Shown: positions 7,601 through 14,763 of the stretch, in pieces | How the letters are laid out: every line of letters starts with the position of its first letter | How positions within the stretch are numbered: position 1 is the stretch's first letter | Source of the DNA: CAZFIM01 sp964519615 | Lineage (GTDB): Bacteria > Chloroflexota > Dehalococcoidia > GIF9 > UBA5629 | Reading direction: 5' to 3' | NCBI GenBank assembly: GCA_964519615.1 | Contig: CAZFIM010000021.1 | Location: 1 to 38,743, forward strand | DNA: 38,743 nucleotides | The notes under the pieces: model-generated | The model's database searches: none | What the model was told of the DNA's origin: nothing | What the model saw: the letters and a program-made list of their open reading frames with translations, nothing else | Translations under genes and position numbers: made by a program

Positions 7601-9812
7601 AATAACTATACTCGCGAGAATACGGACATTGCGTTATTTCTTCAGTTAATGACCACCCCCATGAATAGTCCTCCTGCTTGAGCAGGGTATCCTGACTGTC
7701 GTACCACTGCCGCCTGTATTCCTTGCCGGTCAGCTTATCGGCGTCACTATCTTCAATGGTGCCGGTGGTGAAGAAATAGCGCTTGTTGTAATTGCCGGTG
7801 GAATCGGTCTCCTGTACCTCGTTGAAGCCGCGGTATTCGGCGTGCCAGTTATCGCCGTAGTAGGCCGGACCTCCCGCATAGGCATATGCGGTGACAATAT
7901 CAGGCTCCGTTCCGGCATCCGCGGTCATACTGGCGACTATCTGCCGCGACCATATGTTTGCAGCGGGGGCAGCGGGCGCCTGCGTATAGGCAAAGCTTAT
8001 ATGGCCGCCGTATCCGCTATTAATTTTCTTTAAACGCGAGCGGGAGATGGAAGCGGGATTGCCCGGGTTTCCTGAATACGCAGGCATATAGGTATCTTCA
8101 TATGTTATGGGCAGGGATTGGTGTGAGAAAGTCAATGCCGGCAGCGATGAACTGCCATCGGCGCCCAGTTGCGTAATAGACATCAGCCGGTGCTGACCGG
8201 CATAATAAATGCCGTTGTAATGGCCGGAATATACACTGTTTGTGGTATTATAGGTAAAAGTATATTTATTAACTAAAGTGCCATTAGCACTTATCTCGAT
8301 CGCCTCTAATTTACGGTTTTCCATGACAATAGGAATCGGATTATATTCAGTGCCCAGAGGATTATCGATCCTGGTGCGCCCGCTTCCTATATCCTCTCCA
8401 TTTTCGCTCCACAGCTCCTCATTATCATAGCTTGATATAAAATGGACGACCGTTTTACCTCCGTTGTATTTCAGATATTCCGGATAGGCGGAACGGACTG
8501 AGTTATCATAGAGATCGCGTACATAATTTACCCATGCAGTATTACCATTTGTATCGCGCATTTGAGTGAGGTCATATCTATAGATAAAAGGACCATAGCC
8601 GGTATTATAATGCCAAGCTGCTGCAAATTTGTAGTAGTTACCTTCTCTATCCCAGACTTCCCATATTTCATCATGAACAATTTTAAAATGTTCATCGGGA
8701 ATAGTAGAATAATTGATTCCATTATTGGTAATAAGTTTATACGACATTCCATTGAGTTCGAGGTAGTACTGGTTATCGGATGTATGGCTTATCCTGCCGA
8801 GGTGCAGGCTCCAGCCCATGCCTACCCATGATGCCGTATCGCGCTTGTCCTTCATCTCATCGACCACGGCGCTGTTATAGGTGAGCACCAGCTCAGGCGT
8901 AAACCCGCCGCGGCCGGGAGGAAGCTCTATCGGGTAGCTGAAGGTAGCCGCCCCTGAATGCGCATTCACCTGAGCGGCCAGCACGCGGCCGGGGCCGCTC
9001 TCTATAGAAGCTCCGTACTCGCTGTAATCGCTGAAATGGTCTATCGCCGCCGTGAGCACCAGCCGCTCCTTATCGAACCGGCTGGATTCAACAGGCTGCC
9101 AGGAACTGCTTTCTTCGTCCAGATAGTAGAGCCTGATCGAGTCCGGGTCCAGACCTTGAATCTCCTCCAGCGTGTGGGTGATGGTGATCTCAAGCGGCTG
9201 GTTGAACCGGCTCACTTTTGCATCTGAATCAGAAAGTCTTGCGTTAAACTCCAGCCAGCGCAGCATCCCCCTGCTTGCCCCCGCAGGCTGCGTATGCTGC
9301 TTCATCTCGATATTGGTAGATGAATCAACTGCACCGGCAGGGATACGCAGAGTAACTGCATTATCTGCGGATGTCACCTGCGCTTCCTTATCGGGCGCCG
9401 CCAGGACGCTGCATATTTCCGTCCTGTCAGCAGCTTCCTCATCGTCACGCGGCTCTTTCTCCGGAGGAACGGTATCAGGCAGTGCTGCCGTCTCCTCTTC
9501 CGGCTCAGCCTGTTGGTCATAAGACTCATCCCCTGTCTCATCAGTCTGCTCCTCATCCGGAGTTGTTTCCTCATGACCGCCGGAGGATTCCGGCACGGGC
9601 GCATCGCTTACACGTTCGGGGCTGTCAGGCTCAGCGGTAGCGTTATCGCTCTGATGGATAGCGACGTTTGATTCTATTGGAGGTATATCCGTCTGAGCAT
9701 GGACATTGCCGTCATAGCGGGGAGCCAGACACGCCGCAAAGATAATTGCCAAAATTATATTGAGCAGCGGGTGAATAATGAATCGGCAGGACCTTCCTTG
9801 CACCCTTATCAT
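1650..9812 (-). CDS. Giant secreted SpvB/Rhs YD-repeat polymorphic toxin
   Basis: This is a Sec-exported protein of about 2720 residues. I chose the ATG at 9812 because GGGGAGGT lies 7 nt upstream and it opens a signal peptide (basic MIRVQGRSCR, hydrophobic LLNIILAIIFAACLA, VHA-Q cleavage). Domains in order: an acidic low-complexity spacer (~45-130); a ZU5-like IPAGAV segment (~130-170); an SpvB/TcB-like start with SYPIELPPGRGGFTPEL (~285-315); an NHL-like propeller insert (~745-1040); YD repeats (~1060-1710); an insert of Fn3-like repeats around a DNRLRE-like domain (~1715-2295); and the closing Rhs core with YLHLDHLTGT and GLYYYNARYYDAGLGRFISAD. The core ends in PLRYNDPYG, the PxxxxDPxG boundary at about 2165-2200. 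The last ~170 residues are Gly- and aromatic-rich and unlike any toxin I know. The role inferred from the family is a shell that encapsulates and delivers the C-terminal toxin. Export by Sec fits a monoderm-like envelope. Confidence 0.92.
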   Translation of the reverse strand: MIRVQGRSCRFIIHPLLNIILAIIFAACLAPRYDGNVHAQTDIPPIESNVAIHQSDNATAEPDSPERVSDAPVPESSGGHEETTPDEEQTDETGDESYDQQAEPEEETAALPDTVPPEKEPRDDEEAADRTEICSVLAAPDKEAQVTSADNAVTLRIPAGAVDSSTNIEMKQHTQPAGASRGMLRWLEFNARLSDSDAKVSRFNQPLEITITHTLEEIQGLDPDSIRLYYLDEESSSWQPVESSRFDKERLVLTAAIDHFSDYSEYGASIESGPGRVLAAQVNAHSGAATFSYPIELPPGRGGFTPELVLTYNSAVVDEMKDKRDTASWVGMGWSLHLGRISHTSDNQYYLELNGMSYKLITNNGINYSTIPDEHFKIVHDEIWEVWDREGNYYKFAAAWHYNTGYGPFIYRYDLTQMRDTNGNTAWVNYVRDLYDNSVRSAYPEYLKYNGGKTVVHFISSYDNEELWSENGEDIGSGRTRIDNPLGTEYNPIPIVMENRKLEAIEISANGTLVNKYTFTYNTTNSVYSGHYNGIYYAGQHRLMSITQLGADGSSSLPALTFSHQSLPITYEDTYMPAYSGNPGNPASISRSRLKKINSGYGGHISFAYTQAPAAPAANIWSRQIVASMTADAGTEPDIVTAYAYAGGPAYYGDNWHAEYRGFNEVQETDSTGNYNKRYFFTTGTIEDSDADKLTGKEYRRQWYDSQDTLLKQEDYSWGWSLTEEITQCPYSREYSYWTGPTPPPQCLTSSKDVDISNNGYIFVVDHAGGEANRIVVFPPSGSYAISFNSWPHGVSTRHLMDPKAISISESGYIHVIDGNRIVVFDANNDYSYVTLFDSWVQGNFTRYFTDPLDLVISDSGYLYVVDNNGSAKRVLVFDATNNYSYVTTIDSWTEGNFTRYFVNPTDVDIADNGYLYVVDSNGSDTKRIVIFDTTDNNSYVTQLNSWMEGLITRYFSNPVGVDVSTDNNIYVVEDNTSTDRVIIFDGNNDYKYVTQFNSWQHIGMYATCFCNPSSIAISDSGCIYVLDNPSPHPIRYRVIKFEAVNHNWAVTLDEASETVGDKTSRTRYIYDDCGNIVTEYRDGDLSTNDDDATIHRRFNKNLDLNILTTVGRERVYAAVQELDDGGSNMRAHSQYYYDGNDSSLWAVPTKGNVTRVWQRKNETSSRSRYYTYDSYGNVLSVQDARGTTAWTYDTTYRAYPVTKSYPVPGLSESYTYDPGTSNLLSMTDVNGQTTSYEYDTFKRLIKVIKPGDSSGSPGIERQYNNWGTLYQQHIKSLTKVDEGRYLWESVYFDGLGRIIQAHACGEAGRMVISSTTGYTACGLTDKEYVSQDLDSAQVSGYKAPEAGWKYSSYTYDGLDRITSVASADGTTVSHDYTTPWQELVTDANGHKKRYRYDTLYRLIKVEELDEQQQIYATTTYSYDILDNLAQVVDDDGNITSISYDMLSRKTGMVDPDMGCWSYTYDGNDNLIAQTDAKMQTIAFSYDAMNRLTGKIYPSGSDMTDVVYTYDSTADGNCGKGRCTGMTDAAGSINYKYDSRGRVIEETRTVDSIDYMTQYAYDGADRKTSITYPTGEVVAQGYNGRGLPYSLSGTVSDNITESVYYNNLGLATEINAGNGTKTTFGYWDTGGAYDITGGYYGRLWRIHTTGQPGGSADFQDIRHSWDASGNLTQRQDALADETETFSYDFLDRLTGVSGPYAESYTYNEIGNITGKNGAAYSYEADAVTFAWDPVPGAANYHLTVIKTSDSSVKFDADIGNVTSYCDTDYPDDGSEYYWTIKAGNAAGWSGTSQQHIFTSGRAAAAPLPPVLISPSNDVLIPGSEITFSWSASDNSTDYRLLVRYDATGAVFHESTVADTQKTVANFPVDGTVFNWCVCACNSAAWSPVSRIRTFTSTSSPPPAPVLFSPEGSSIVTGDSVTYQWGRSEGANKYWIRINNISDGTIKFRGDLGDTMQYTDSGYPDDGTVYEWMVWAGNELGWGPVSSIMSFTSGGVSQHSLDLQVAAGSDDCRRCRGEGDTFSLTAAENRSGAGGVNYHKYGSGLRFTNVAVPANADITAAYLTFTALIDRPYRWYSYISAELVTDAPAFTADKAAFDARFNGTKTARVDYSNNIAWVAENEYTSSDISGVIEEIVAQTGWESGNSIVLFWEDFDDRSADTCYRSAYSYNSDPAKAPELHIEYTVPLGPLPGIPALTTPDNAAFAPGTSLAFAWTIPDGAEGYELQAAYDADFSTLLLDVYAGANDYTSLEVFPDDGTRFYWRMRASNESGDGSWSEVRTFLNCSSDLLPPAAPEPVSPLNGELIYSDKPHAVSSVGETNYGYDANGNMTVRGSQSIVWDVENRPVSITSDNNTSSFVYDGWGGRVKKTEGGQTTLYINKYYEKNLTTGVETSHYYLGENQVALREGGEVRYLHLDHLTGTSLMSDSSGGLLSSIKYFPYGATRAGGVATDKLFTGQRLDGTGLYYYNARYYDAGLGRFISADTFVQQANGRDVVSRSLTVNAIPAGMGKVLALQMNYPGITLEVASNPQAYNRYTYVFNNPLRYNDPYGWWTEGRGWTFNVGFGLGLSISRIVVIDGYGNKAIAWSFYGGGYLPTSSFCYTYQETSADNISQLAGWFGLVGGSFGTRGTAFGGDYFGSNENGYDGYNIDIGVGTPGVEIHGTFGYTWLTHEENPNSIMDYSFKDSIDVGGGFSCWGFTDQGAPVVSMNDPSTYSDADWYY
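6690..7580 (-). repeat. Six NHL-like propeller repeats within the Rhs gene
   Basis: The translated repeat unit is roughly: NP-x-(D/A)-(V/I)-x-I-S-x-x-G-Y-(L/I)-x-V-V-D, then R-(V/I)-(V/I)-(V/I)-F-D-x-x-(N/D)-x-Y-x-Y-V-T, then SW. It occurs about six times, most similar among the four central units at roughly 6960-7440, where DNA similarity is also obvious. This is the pattern of NHL beta-propeller blades. The block is markedly AT-richer than the YD-repeat DNA on both sides, and it interrupts the core just before RTRYIYDDCGN. I infer a later insertion of a ligand-binding or surface-display propeller. Confidence 0.75.
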
Positions 9813-9944
9813 GAGAAATACCTCCCCGAAACCGGCTTTATGCCGCTTAATACATGCGCACACAGGTAAACTGATGGCTACAAAATTCCAAGAAGGCAAA
9901 TGCCTGTCAGGTACAGAATAAGAGAAAGGGGGATGCGTCTTATT

Positions 9945-9972
9945 ACGTATAACGTATATAGTTTAACGTATA
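9945..9972. promoter_or_regulatory. Three ACGTATA heptamers, operator-like, in the Rhs leader
   Basis: ACGTATA occurs at 9945-9951, 9952-9958 and 9966-9972, so the starts are 7 and 14 bp apart. The array lies immediately downstream of the -10 box of the Rhs promoter, over the expected transcription start and early leader. That position suits a repressor site. Confidence 0.45.
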
Positions 9973-9981
9973 CGGCTATCA

Positions 9982-10009
9982 ATTATAGCATGCGTTTAGG
10001 AGCTGTCAA
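9982..10009 (-). promoter_or_regulatory. Sigma70-type promoter of the Rhs gene
   Basis: Read on the minus strand, a perfect TTGACA (10004-10009) is followed by a 16-bp spacer and a perfect TATAAT (9982-9987). Transcription would start near 9975 and leave a leader of about 160 nt before the ATG at 9812. No other promoter-like match in the window is this close to consensus. Confidence 0.75.
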
Positions 10010-10181
10010 TAGGCATTTCCACTTATTCAGGCAGTATATATTCTGAGTGCCCACCCCTCCCTGAAAAAGCGGCTTGACACATCTCCTCACAACAGCCGGT
10101 CGTTTCTTTCTGATAACGGCCGTGTGAACAGATCGCTCCGCCCCAGCGGGCCTGCGGCGCACTTCAGGCGGATTACCTGCG

Positions 10182-10208
10182 CTGACACATCAACGGCTGT
10201 GATATACT
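10182..10208 (+). promoter_or_regulatory. Promoter of folC, probably giving a leaderless mRNA
   Basis: CTGACA (10182-10187), a 15-bp spacer and TATACT (10203-10208) lie directly before folC. Only 8 nt separate the -10 box from the ATG at 10217, and no Shine-Dalgarno is present. The transcript would begin at or next to the start codon. Confidence 0.5.
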
Positions 10209-10216
10209 ATCACCCC

Positions 10217-11551
10217 ATGAACTACCGGCAGGCAGAAGAATATCTCCTCAGCTTTACCGACTACGAGAAACTGCCGGGAATTGCCTATACTGCGGCAAAC
10301 TATGACCTGCGGCGCATGGGAAGGCTGCTTGCGCCTTTCGGCAATCCCCATCAGGGCATCACCACCGTTCATATAGCCGGAACCAAGGGGAAGGGCAGTA
10401 CCGCGGCCATGATCGCCTCCGCGCTCACCGCAGCCGGCTACAGGACGGGGCTTTTTACCTCCCCCCACCTCCACAGCATGCGCGAGCGCGTGCGCGTCAA
10501 CAATGCGGACATCACTGAGGCTGAATTTGCCGACATTGTCACCGGGCTTGCACCCGTAGTAGAAAAGATCAACAGGGAATCCGAGTTCGGCAAGCTCACC
10601 ACCTTCGAGGTACTGACCGCCACGGTATTTTTACATTTTAAACGCAGCCGCGCAGATATCCAGGTGCTGGAGACAGGCCTGGGCGGCAGGCTGGACGCCA
10701 CCAATGTGGCCTGCGGCGATATCTGCGTTATCACCTCCATCAGTCTGGACCACACCGCGGTACTGGGAAATACCACAGCTAAAATCGCGGCGGAGAAAGC
10801 CGGGATCATCAAGCCGGGATGCGTGGTGGTAAACGCTCCGCAGATGCCGGAGGCATCTGAAGTGATAGAAAGGGCATGTGAAGAGCGGGGCTGCAGGCTG
10901 GTGCAGGCAGGACGCGACGTCACCTGGAAGGGCATGGGTGGAGACAAACACGTGCAGAGAATTGCCGTAAACGGCCTGCTCGATACATATGAAATTACGC
11001 TTCCGCTGATAGGCGATTTTCAGATGGAGAACGCATCTTTAGCTGTTGCCGCGCTGGAAGCGCTTACAGAAAAGGGAACCGCGGTTCCCCGTAATGCAAT
11101 TGAAGCCGGGTTGAGTGCAGTGCAGTGGCCGGGTAGAATGCAGGTCCTGCGCATAAACCCTCTTGTACTGGCGGACGGCGCGCATAACGGCTATTCAATG
11201 AAGGTGCTCTCATCCTCCGTGCAGAAGCTTTTCAGCTTCAAGCGCTGCATCTGTATACTTGGAACGTCCTGTGATAAGGATATCGGCGGCATGGCCGCGG
11301 AGATCGTCACGCTTGCGGATGACATTATCGCAACCAGTTCATCCCACCCGAGGGCGGCTTCAACCAGCGCTATAACCGCTGCGCTGACTGAGCGGGGCAG
11401 AAAAGCGGCGGAGGCAGGGGATGTGAACACTGCCCTTGAAATGGCGCTTGAGCAGAGCGGGCCGGAGGACTTGATACTGGTGACGGGCTCGCTTTTTGTG
11501 GTGGCGGAAGCCCTATCTTATGCGCAGGTGAATAAGTGGGAAATGGGCTAA
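10217..11551 (+). CDS. folC: Folylpolyglutamate synthase / dihydrofolate synthase
   Basis: This 444-residue Mur-ligase-family enzyme attaches glutamate to dihydropteroate or tetrahydrofolate using ATP, the last step of folate synthesis and the polyglutamylation that retains folates in the cell. The P-loop GTKGKGST is at about residues 53-60. LETGLGGRLDATN, DHTAVLG, AAEKAGIIKPG and LADGAHN follow in the usual family order. Length is normal for FolC. The frame is open upstream to 10124, but alignment with family N-termini (MNYRQAEEYLLS) favours the ATG at 10217. A promoter sits immediately before it and no Shine-Dalgarno is seen, so translation may be leaderless. It is transcribed divergently from the Rhs gene. 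The other folate genes, folK and folP, lie about 8 kb away on the opposite strand. Confidence 0.92.
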   Translation: MNYRQAEEYLLSFTDYEKLPGIAYTAANYDLRRMGRLLAPFGNPHQGITTVHIAGTKGKGSTAAMIASALTAAGYRTGLFTSPHLHSMRERVRVNNADITEAEFADIVTGLAPVVEKINRESEFGKLTTFEVLTATVFLHFKRSRADIQVLETGLGGRLDATNVACGDICVITSISLDHTAVLGNTTAKIAAEKAGIIKPGCVVVNAPQMPEASEVIERACEERGCRLVQAGRDVTWKGMGGDKHVQRIAVNGLLDTYEITLPLIGDFQMENASLAVAALEALTEKGTAVPRNAIEAGLSAVQWPGRMQVLRINPLVLADGAHNGYSMKVLSSSVQKLFSFKRCICILGTSCDKDIGGMAAEIVTLADDIIATSSSHPRAASTSAITAALTERGRKAAEAGDVNTALEMALEQSGPEDLILVTGSLFVVAEALSYAQVNKWEMG

Positions 11552-11627
11552 AGAGTGCGGCAATATACCAACGACGCAGGACAGGCGCAAAACACCCTCC
11601 TGTGTTTATGAGCAGTACGCAGATAAA

Positions 11628-11891
11628 TTACTCTGAATCTGTAGCCGCTGAAGAAGCTGCGTCTGCCGGCAGTATAACGGAAAAGAGACGCTTGAATGCC
11701 ATTATATGACTACAGGTACCAGTTTGAGAGAAACTATGGCAGGTACAATGCCAGATGCCATTCATAAAGCTGAATTTGTGATCGCTGTTCTCTCCGTGGA
11801 AATCTGCCATGAAGCTTTGTAGTTTTATCCGCTCCGGTTCCTGAGCGTATCGTTTGGCTTTTTCAATCTTGCTGATAAGACTGGATTGCAT
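11628..11891 (-). CDS. Small SWIM-type zinc-finger protein
   Basis: The frame encodes 87 residues. The core is WHCTCHSFSQTGTCSHIMAFK, which fits the SWIM pattern C-x-C-x(n)-C-x-H. SWIM modules bind zinc and mediate DNA or protein contacts in SNF2 helicases, MuDR-like transposases and many small bacterial proteins. The N-terminal ~40 residues are charged and probably helical, with no other domain. The ATG at 11891 has AGGGAGG about 8 nt upstream, which supports a real gene. It is convergent with folC and divergent from tldD, so it is probably monocistronic. The molecular partner cannot be named from the sequence. Confidence 0.75.
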   Translation of the reverse strand: MQSSLISKIEKAKRYAQEPERIKLQSFMADFHGENSDHKFSFMNGIWHCTCHSFSQTGTCSHIMAFKRLFSVILPADAASSAATDSE

Positions 11892-12047
11892 TATAAAAAC
11901 CTCCCTTATTAATTATATAACCTTGGTCTTAATAATTCCATGAAGGTCAAAGCTGAGATAATGACCGCAGCGTAAATATTTGCATAAATTGCAGAATTAC
12001 GTATAAATTCGTTTGCCCCCGGACCGGTATGGTAGTAAGATGCTATC

Positions 12048-12076
12048 TTGCCTGAGGCCTCTATTACGGTTACAAT
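12048..12076 (+). promoter_or_regulatory. Sigma70-type promoter upstream of the tldD operon
   Basis: TTGCCT (12048-12053), a 17-bp spacer and TACAAT (12071-12076) lie about 20 nt before the chosen tldD start at 12097. The implied 5' leader is short but still contains GGTGA as a possible ribosome-binding site. Confidence 0.5.
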
Positions 12077-12096
12077 ATCAAATGTCGGTGATTGTT

Positions 12097-13455
12097 ATGA
12101 GAGATGAGATAGACAGCGCCCTGAAAGGGCACAACGCAGATTATATCGAGATGCACCTTGAGGAGAGCTCGATTTCCCGGATAGTATTCCGCGGACCGAG
12201 GCTGGAGGAGGTAGGCAGATCGACCAGTCTGGGCGGCAACATACGCGCGCTGGTCAAGGGTGGCTGGGGATTCGTCAGTTTCAACAGCATGGATGAATTG
12301 AAGGAGAAGGTGAAGCTGGCCGTGAGCCAGGCGCGGCTTGTCGGCAGTGGTGTCTCTACGCTGGCGGCGGTCGACCCGGTAGTGGATATCGTGCCTGCCG
12401 AACCGGCAAGCGATCCTGCTGGGGTGCCTCTTGCCCATAAAAAAGAACTACTGGAGAGCTATAACGCTGTAATCCTCGGCACGAAGGGAATAAAGACTTC
12501 CTCCATAGGCTATACTGACGGTCATAAGACCGTCAGGTTCGCAAGTACGGAAGGGACGTATATCGAACAGGAAAAAGTAGACCTGAACCTCGGCATCACA
12601 GCTATAGCTTCCGCGCATGGAAATATACAGCAGCTGGCTCTCAGCATGGGGACTAACGGCGACTACTCGGCTGTACTGGATTTAAAGGACGAGGTAAAGG
12701 ATATGGCGCAGAGAGCGGTCAATCTCCTCAGCGCGCCGAAAGCGCCGGGCGGCACCACCACGGTGGTGCTCGATCCCATTCTGGCGGGAGTTTTCGTGCA
12801 TGAGGCCTTCGGGCATCTGTCAGAATCTGATTTCGTCTATGAAAACGACAGACTTAAAGAGATGATGGTACTGGGGCGCAGGTTCGGAGGCAAACATCTC
12901 AATATTGTGGACGGGGCGGCTGTGCCCGGTCTGCGGGGAAGTTATAGATATGATGATGAGGGTACGCCCGCGCATAAGACCTATTTAATACGGGAGGGAA
13001 TTCTTGAAGGCAGGCTCCACTCCAGGGAAACCGCCGCGAAAATGGAAGAAAAGCCCACCGGCAATGCCCGTTCCATCAACTATCTTTATCCGCCTATCGT
13101 GCGTATGACCAACACCTATATCGAGGCGGGCAACTCCTCTCTAAACGATATGATCGGGGACATTAGGGAGGGCATTTACGCCAGAGGCTGGTACGGCGGC
13201 ACCACCAGTCTGGAGATGTTTACCTTCTCCGCGGGTGAGGCATATATGATACGCAACGGTAAAATAGCGGAGCTGCTGCAGCCGGTGGTGCTCACGGGCA
13301 ATGTGTTCGATACGCTGCACAATATAGACGCCATCGGCGATGATCTGGAGATGAACCAGGGAGGCGGCTGCGGTAAAAACGGGCAATCACCGCTGCCGGT
13401 ATCCAACGGCAGTCCGCATATACGAATTCGCAACTGCCTGATAGGAGGCAGCTAG
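12097..13455 (+). CDS. tldD: Metalloprotease TldD
   Basis: This 452-residue protein is the catalytic subunit of the TldD/TldE heterodimeric zinc protease, which clips unfolded peptides and is known to mature or degrade small peptides such as microcin B17 and the CcdA antitoxin. The metal site HEAFGH (HExxxH) is at residues 235-240, followed by LSESDFVYEN. GGGCGKNGQ near the C-terminus matches the conserved cysteine region. Full length for the family. I chose the ATG at 12097 because GGTGA lies 5 nt upstream; an in-frame ATG at 12082 would add five residues. The stop directly abuts the tldE start, so the two genes are surely co-translated. It is the first gene of an operon continuing with tldE, PAC2, HEAT and GNAT genes. 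Confidence 0.93.
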   Translation: MRDEIDSALKGHNADYIEMHLEESSISRIVFRGPRLEEVGRSTSLGGNIRALVKGGWGFVSFNSMDELKEKVKLAVSQARLVGSGVSTLAAVDPVVDIVPAEPASDPAGVPLAHKKELLESYNAVILGTKGIKTSSIGYTDGHKTVRFASTEGTYIEQEKVDLNLGITAIASAHGNIQQLALSMGTNGDYSAVLDLKDEVKDMAQRAVNLLSAPKAPGGTTTVVLDPILAGVFVHEAFGHLSESDFVYENDRLKEMMVLGRRFGGKHLNIVDGAAVPGLRGSYRYDDEGTPAHKTYLIREGILEGRLHSRETAAKMEEKPTGNARSINYLYPPIVRMTNTYIEAGNSSLNDMIGDIREGIYARGWYGGTTSLEMFTFSAGEAYMIRNGKIAELLQPVVLTGNVFDTLHNIDAIGDDLEMNQGGGCGKNGQSPLPVSNGSPHIRIRNCLIGGS

Positions 13456-14760
13456 ATGGAAGAATTACTGGAGCTGGCAAAGAAGAGTGCGCAGCAGGCT
13501 GAGGTATATCAGGCCTCCTCAATATCCACTCCCGTAAAATTTGAGGCCAACCAATTAAAACAGATACAGACCAAAGAAAACATCAGTACGGCGCTCAGGA
13601 TCGTCAAGGACGGCCGTCTGGGCTTTGCCCGGGCGAGCGGGCATTATGACCCGCGGGCGCTTGTGGAGATGGCGCTGGAAACAGCCGCTTTCGGTTCTCC
13701 CGTGCAGTTCGAACTCCCCGGCAAGGCGGTGCTGCCTGCGGTGGATACGTATGACGATGCTATCAATAAGGTGAGCATTGAACAAATGGCTGCGCTGGGT
13801 GGGGATATGATCGCCATGATAAAAGCGCATACGCCGGATGTGCAGTGCAGCGCATCCGTCAGCAAAGGTATTTCAGGCATGCGCATCATCAATTCCCGCG
13901 GATGCGAAGTGGAGTATAACCGCAGCTTCTTTTCAGCCGGCCTTGAAGGCGTTGTGGTTAAAGACGATGATATGCTCTTTGTGGGTGACGGGCACAGCTC
14001 CTGCCGTCCCCTGCTGCAGACCGATGATATTACCGGTACCGTTATCCGGCAGCTTGATCTGGCCGGACGGAATGCGGCCGTGCGTTCTCAAACCATGCCC
14101 GTTATTTTTACTCCTGACGGGGTTGCCAGCGCGCTGATAGCCCCGCTTCTCTCCGCTTTTAACGGTAAAACCGTCTTTATGGGCGCGTCTCCGCTGGCGG
14201 AAAAATTGGGCGAGCCGTTCTTTGATTACAGACTTTCCATATGGGACGATGCAGCAGTCCCCTATCAGGTTGCCAGCTGTCCCTGCGATGACGAGGGGGT
14301 ACCGGCGGGAAGGACGGCTCTTGTAAATAAGGGAGAGGTATCGCATTTTATCTATGACCTTGCTACTGCCGCTCTGGCCCGTACCGCATCTACCGGCAAC
14401 GGCGGAAGAAACGGAGGCCTGCCCACACCCTCCATGCATTCCGTTGTTATCGAGGGCGGGGATACAAGCTTTAACGATCTGGTAAAAGGCCTTGCCAGCG
14501 GCCTTATAATAGAGGAGCTCATGGGTGCCTCGCAGGGCAATACACTCAACGGGGATTTCAGCGGCAATGTGCTGCTGGGATATAAAGTCGAAAACGGGGA
14601 GATTATCGGACGGGTAAAGAACACTATGGTATCAGGCAATGTATACCGGCTGTTGAGACAGATAGAAGCGCTGAGCAAGGAAACCAAATGGGTTGGAGGG
14701 ACGATCAATACTCCCTCTATTTACTGCTTAAATGTGTCTGTGGCCGCAAAGGAAGGGTAA
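13456..14760 (+). CDS. pmbA: TldE/PmbA, regulatory partner of TldD
   Basis: This 434-residue protein belongs to the same PmbA/TldA family as TldD but lacks the HExxxH motif, as expected for TldE. TldE forms the protease cage with TldD and does not itself bind the catalytic metal. The C-terminal half keeps family features, including a GGRNGG segment, SMHSVVIEGG and LNGDFSGNVLLGYKVENGEI. The ATG immediately follows the tldD stop and has AGGAGG 7 nt upstream, which lies inside the end of tldD. The PAC2 gene begins 3 nt after its stop. No peptide antibiotic precursor was found nearby, so a general peptide-turnover role is the simplest reading. Confidence 0.92.
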   Translation: MEELLELAKKSAQQAEVYQASSISTPVKFEANQLKQIQTKENISTALRIVKDGRLGFARASGHYDPRALVEMALETAAFGSPVQFELPGKAVLPAVDTYDDAINKVSIEQMAALGGDMIAMIKAHTPDVQCSASVSKGISGMRIINSRGCEVEYNRSFFSAGLEGVVVKDDDMLFVGDGHSSCRPLLQTDDITGTVIRQLDLAGRNAAVRSQTMPVIFTPDGVASALIAPLLSAFNGKTVFMGASPLAEKLGEPFFDYRLSIWDDAAVPYQVASCPCDDEGVPAGRTALVNKGEVSHFIYDLATAALARTASTGNGGRNGGLPTPSMHSVVIEGGDTSFNDLVKGLASGLIIEELMGASQGNTLNGDFSGNVLLGYKVENGEIIGRVKNTMVSGNVYRLLRQIEALSKETKWVGGTINTPSIYCLNVSVAAKEG

Positions 14761-14763
14761 TAT

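Noticed and set aside
11590..11607. Hairpin AAACAC-CCTCCT-GTGTTT between folC and the SWIM gene
   Set aside because: A short AT-rich stem; it could be a weak bidirectional terminator but chance is not excluded.
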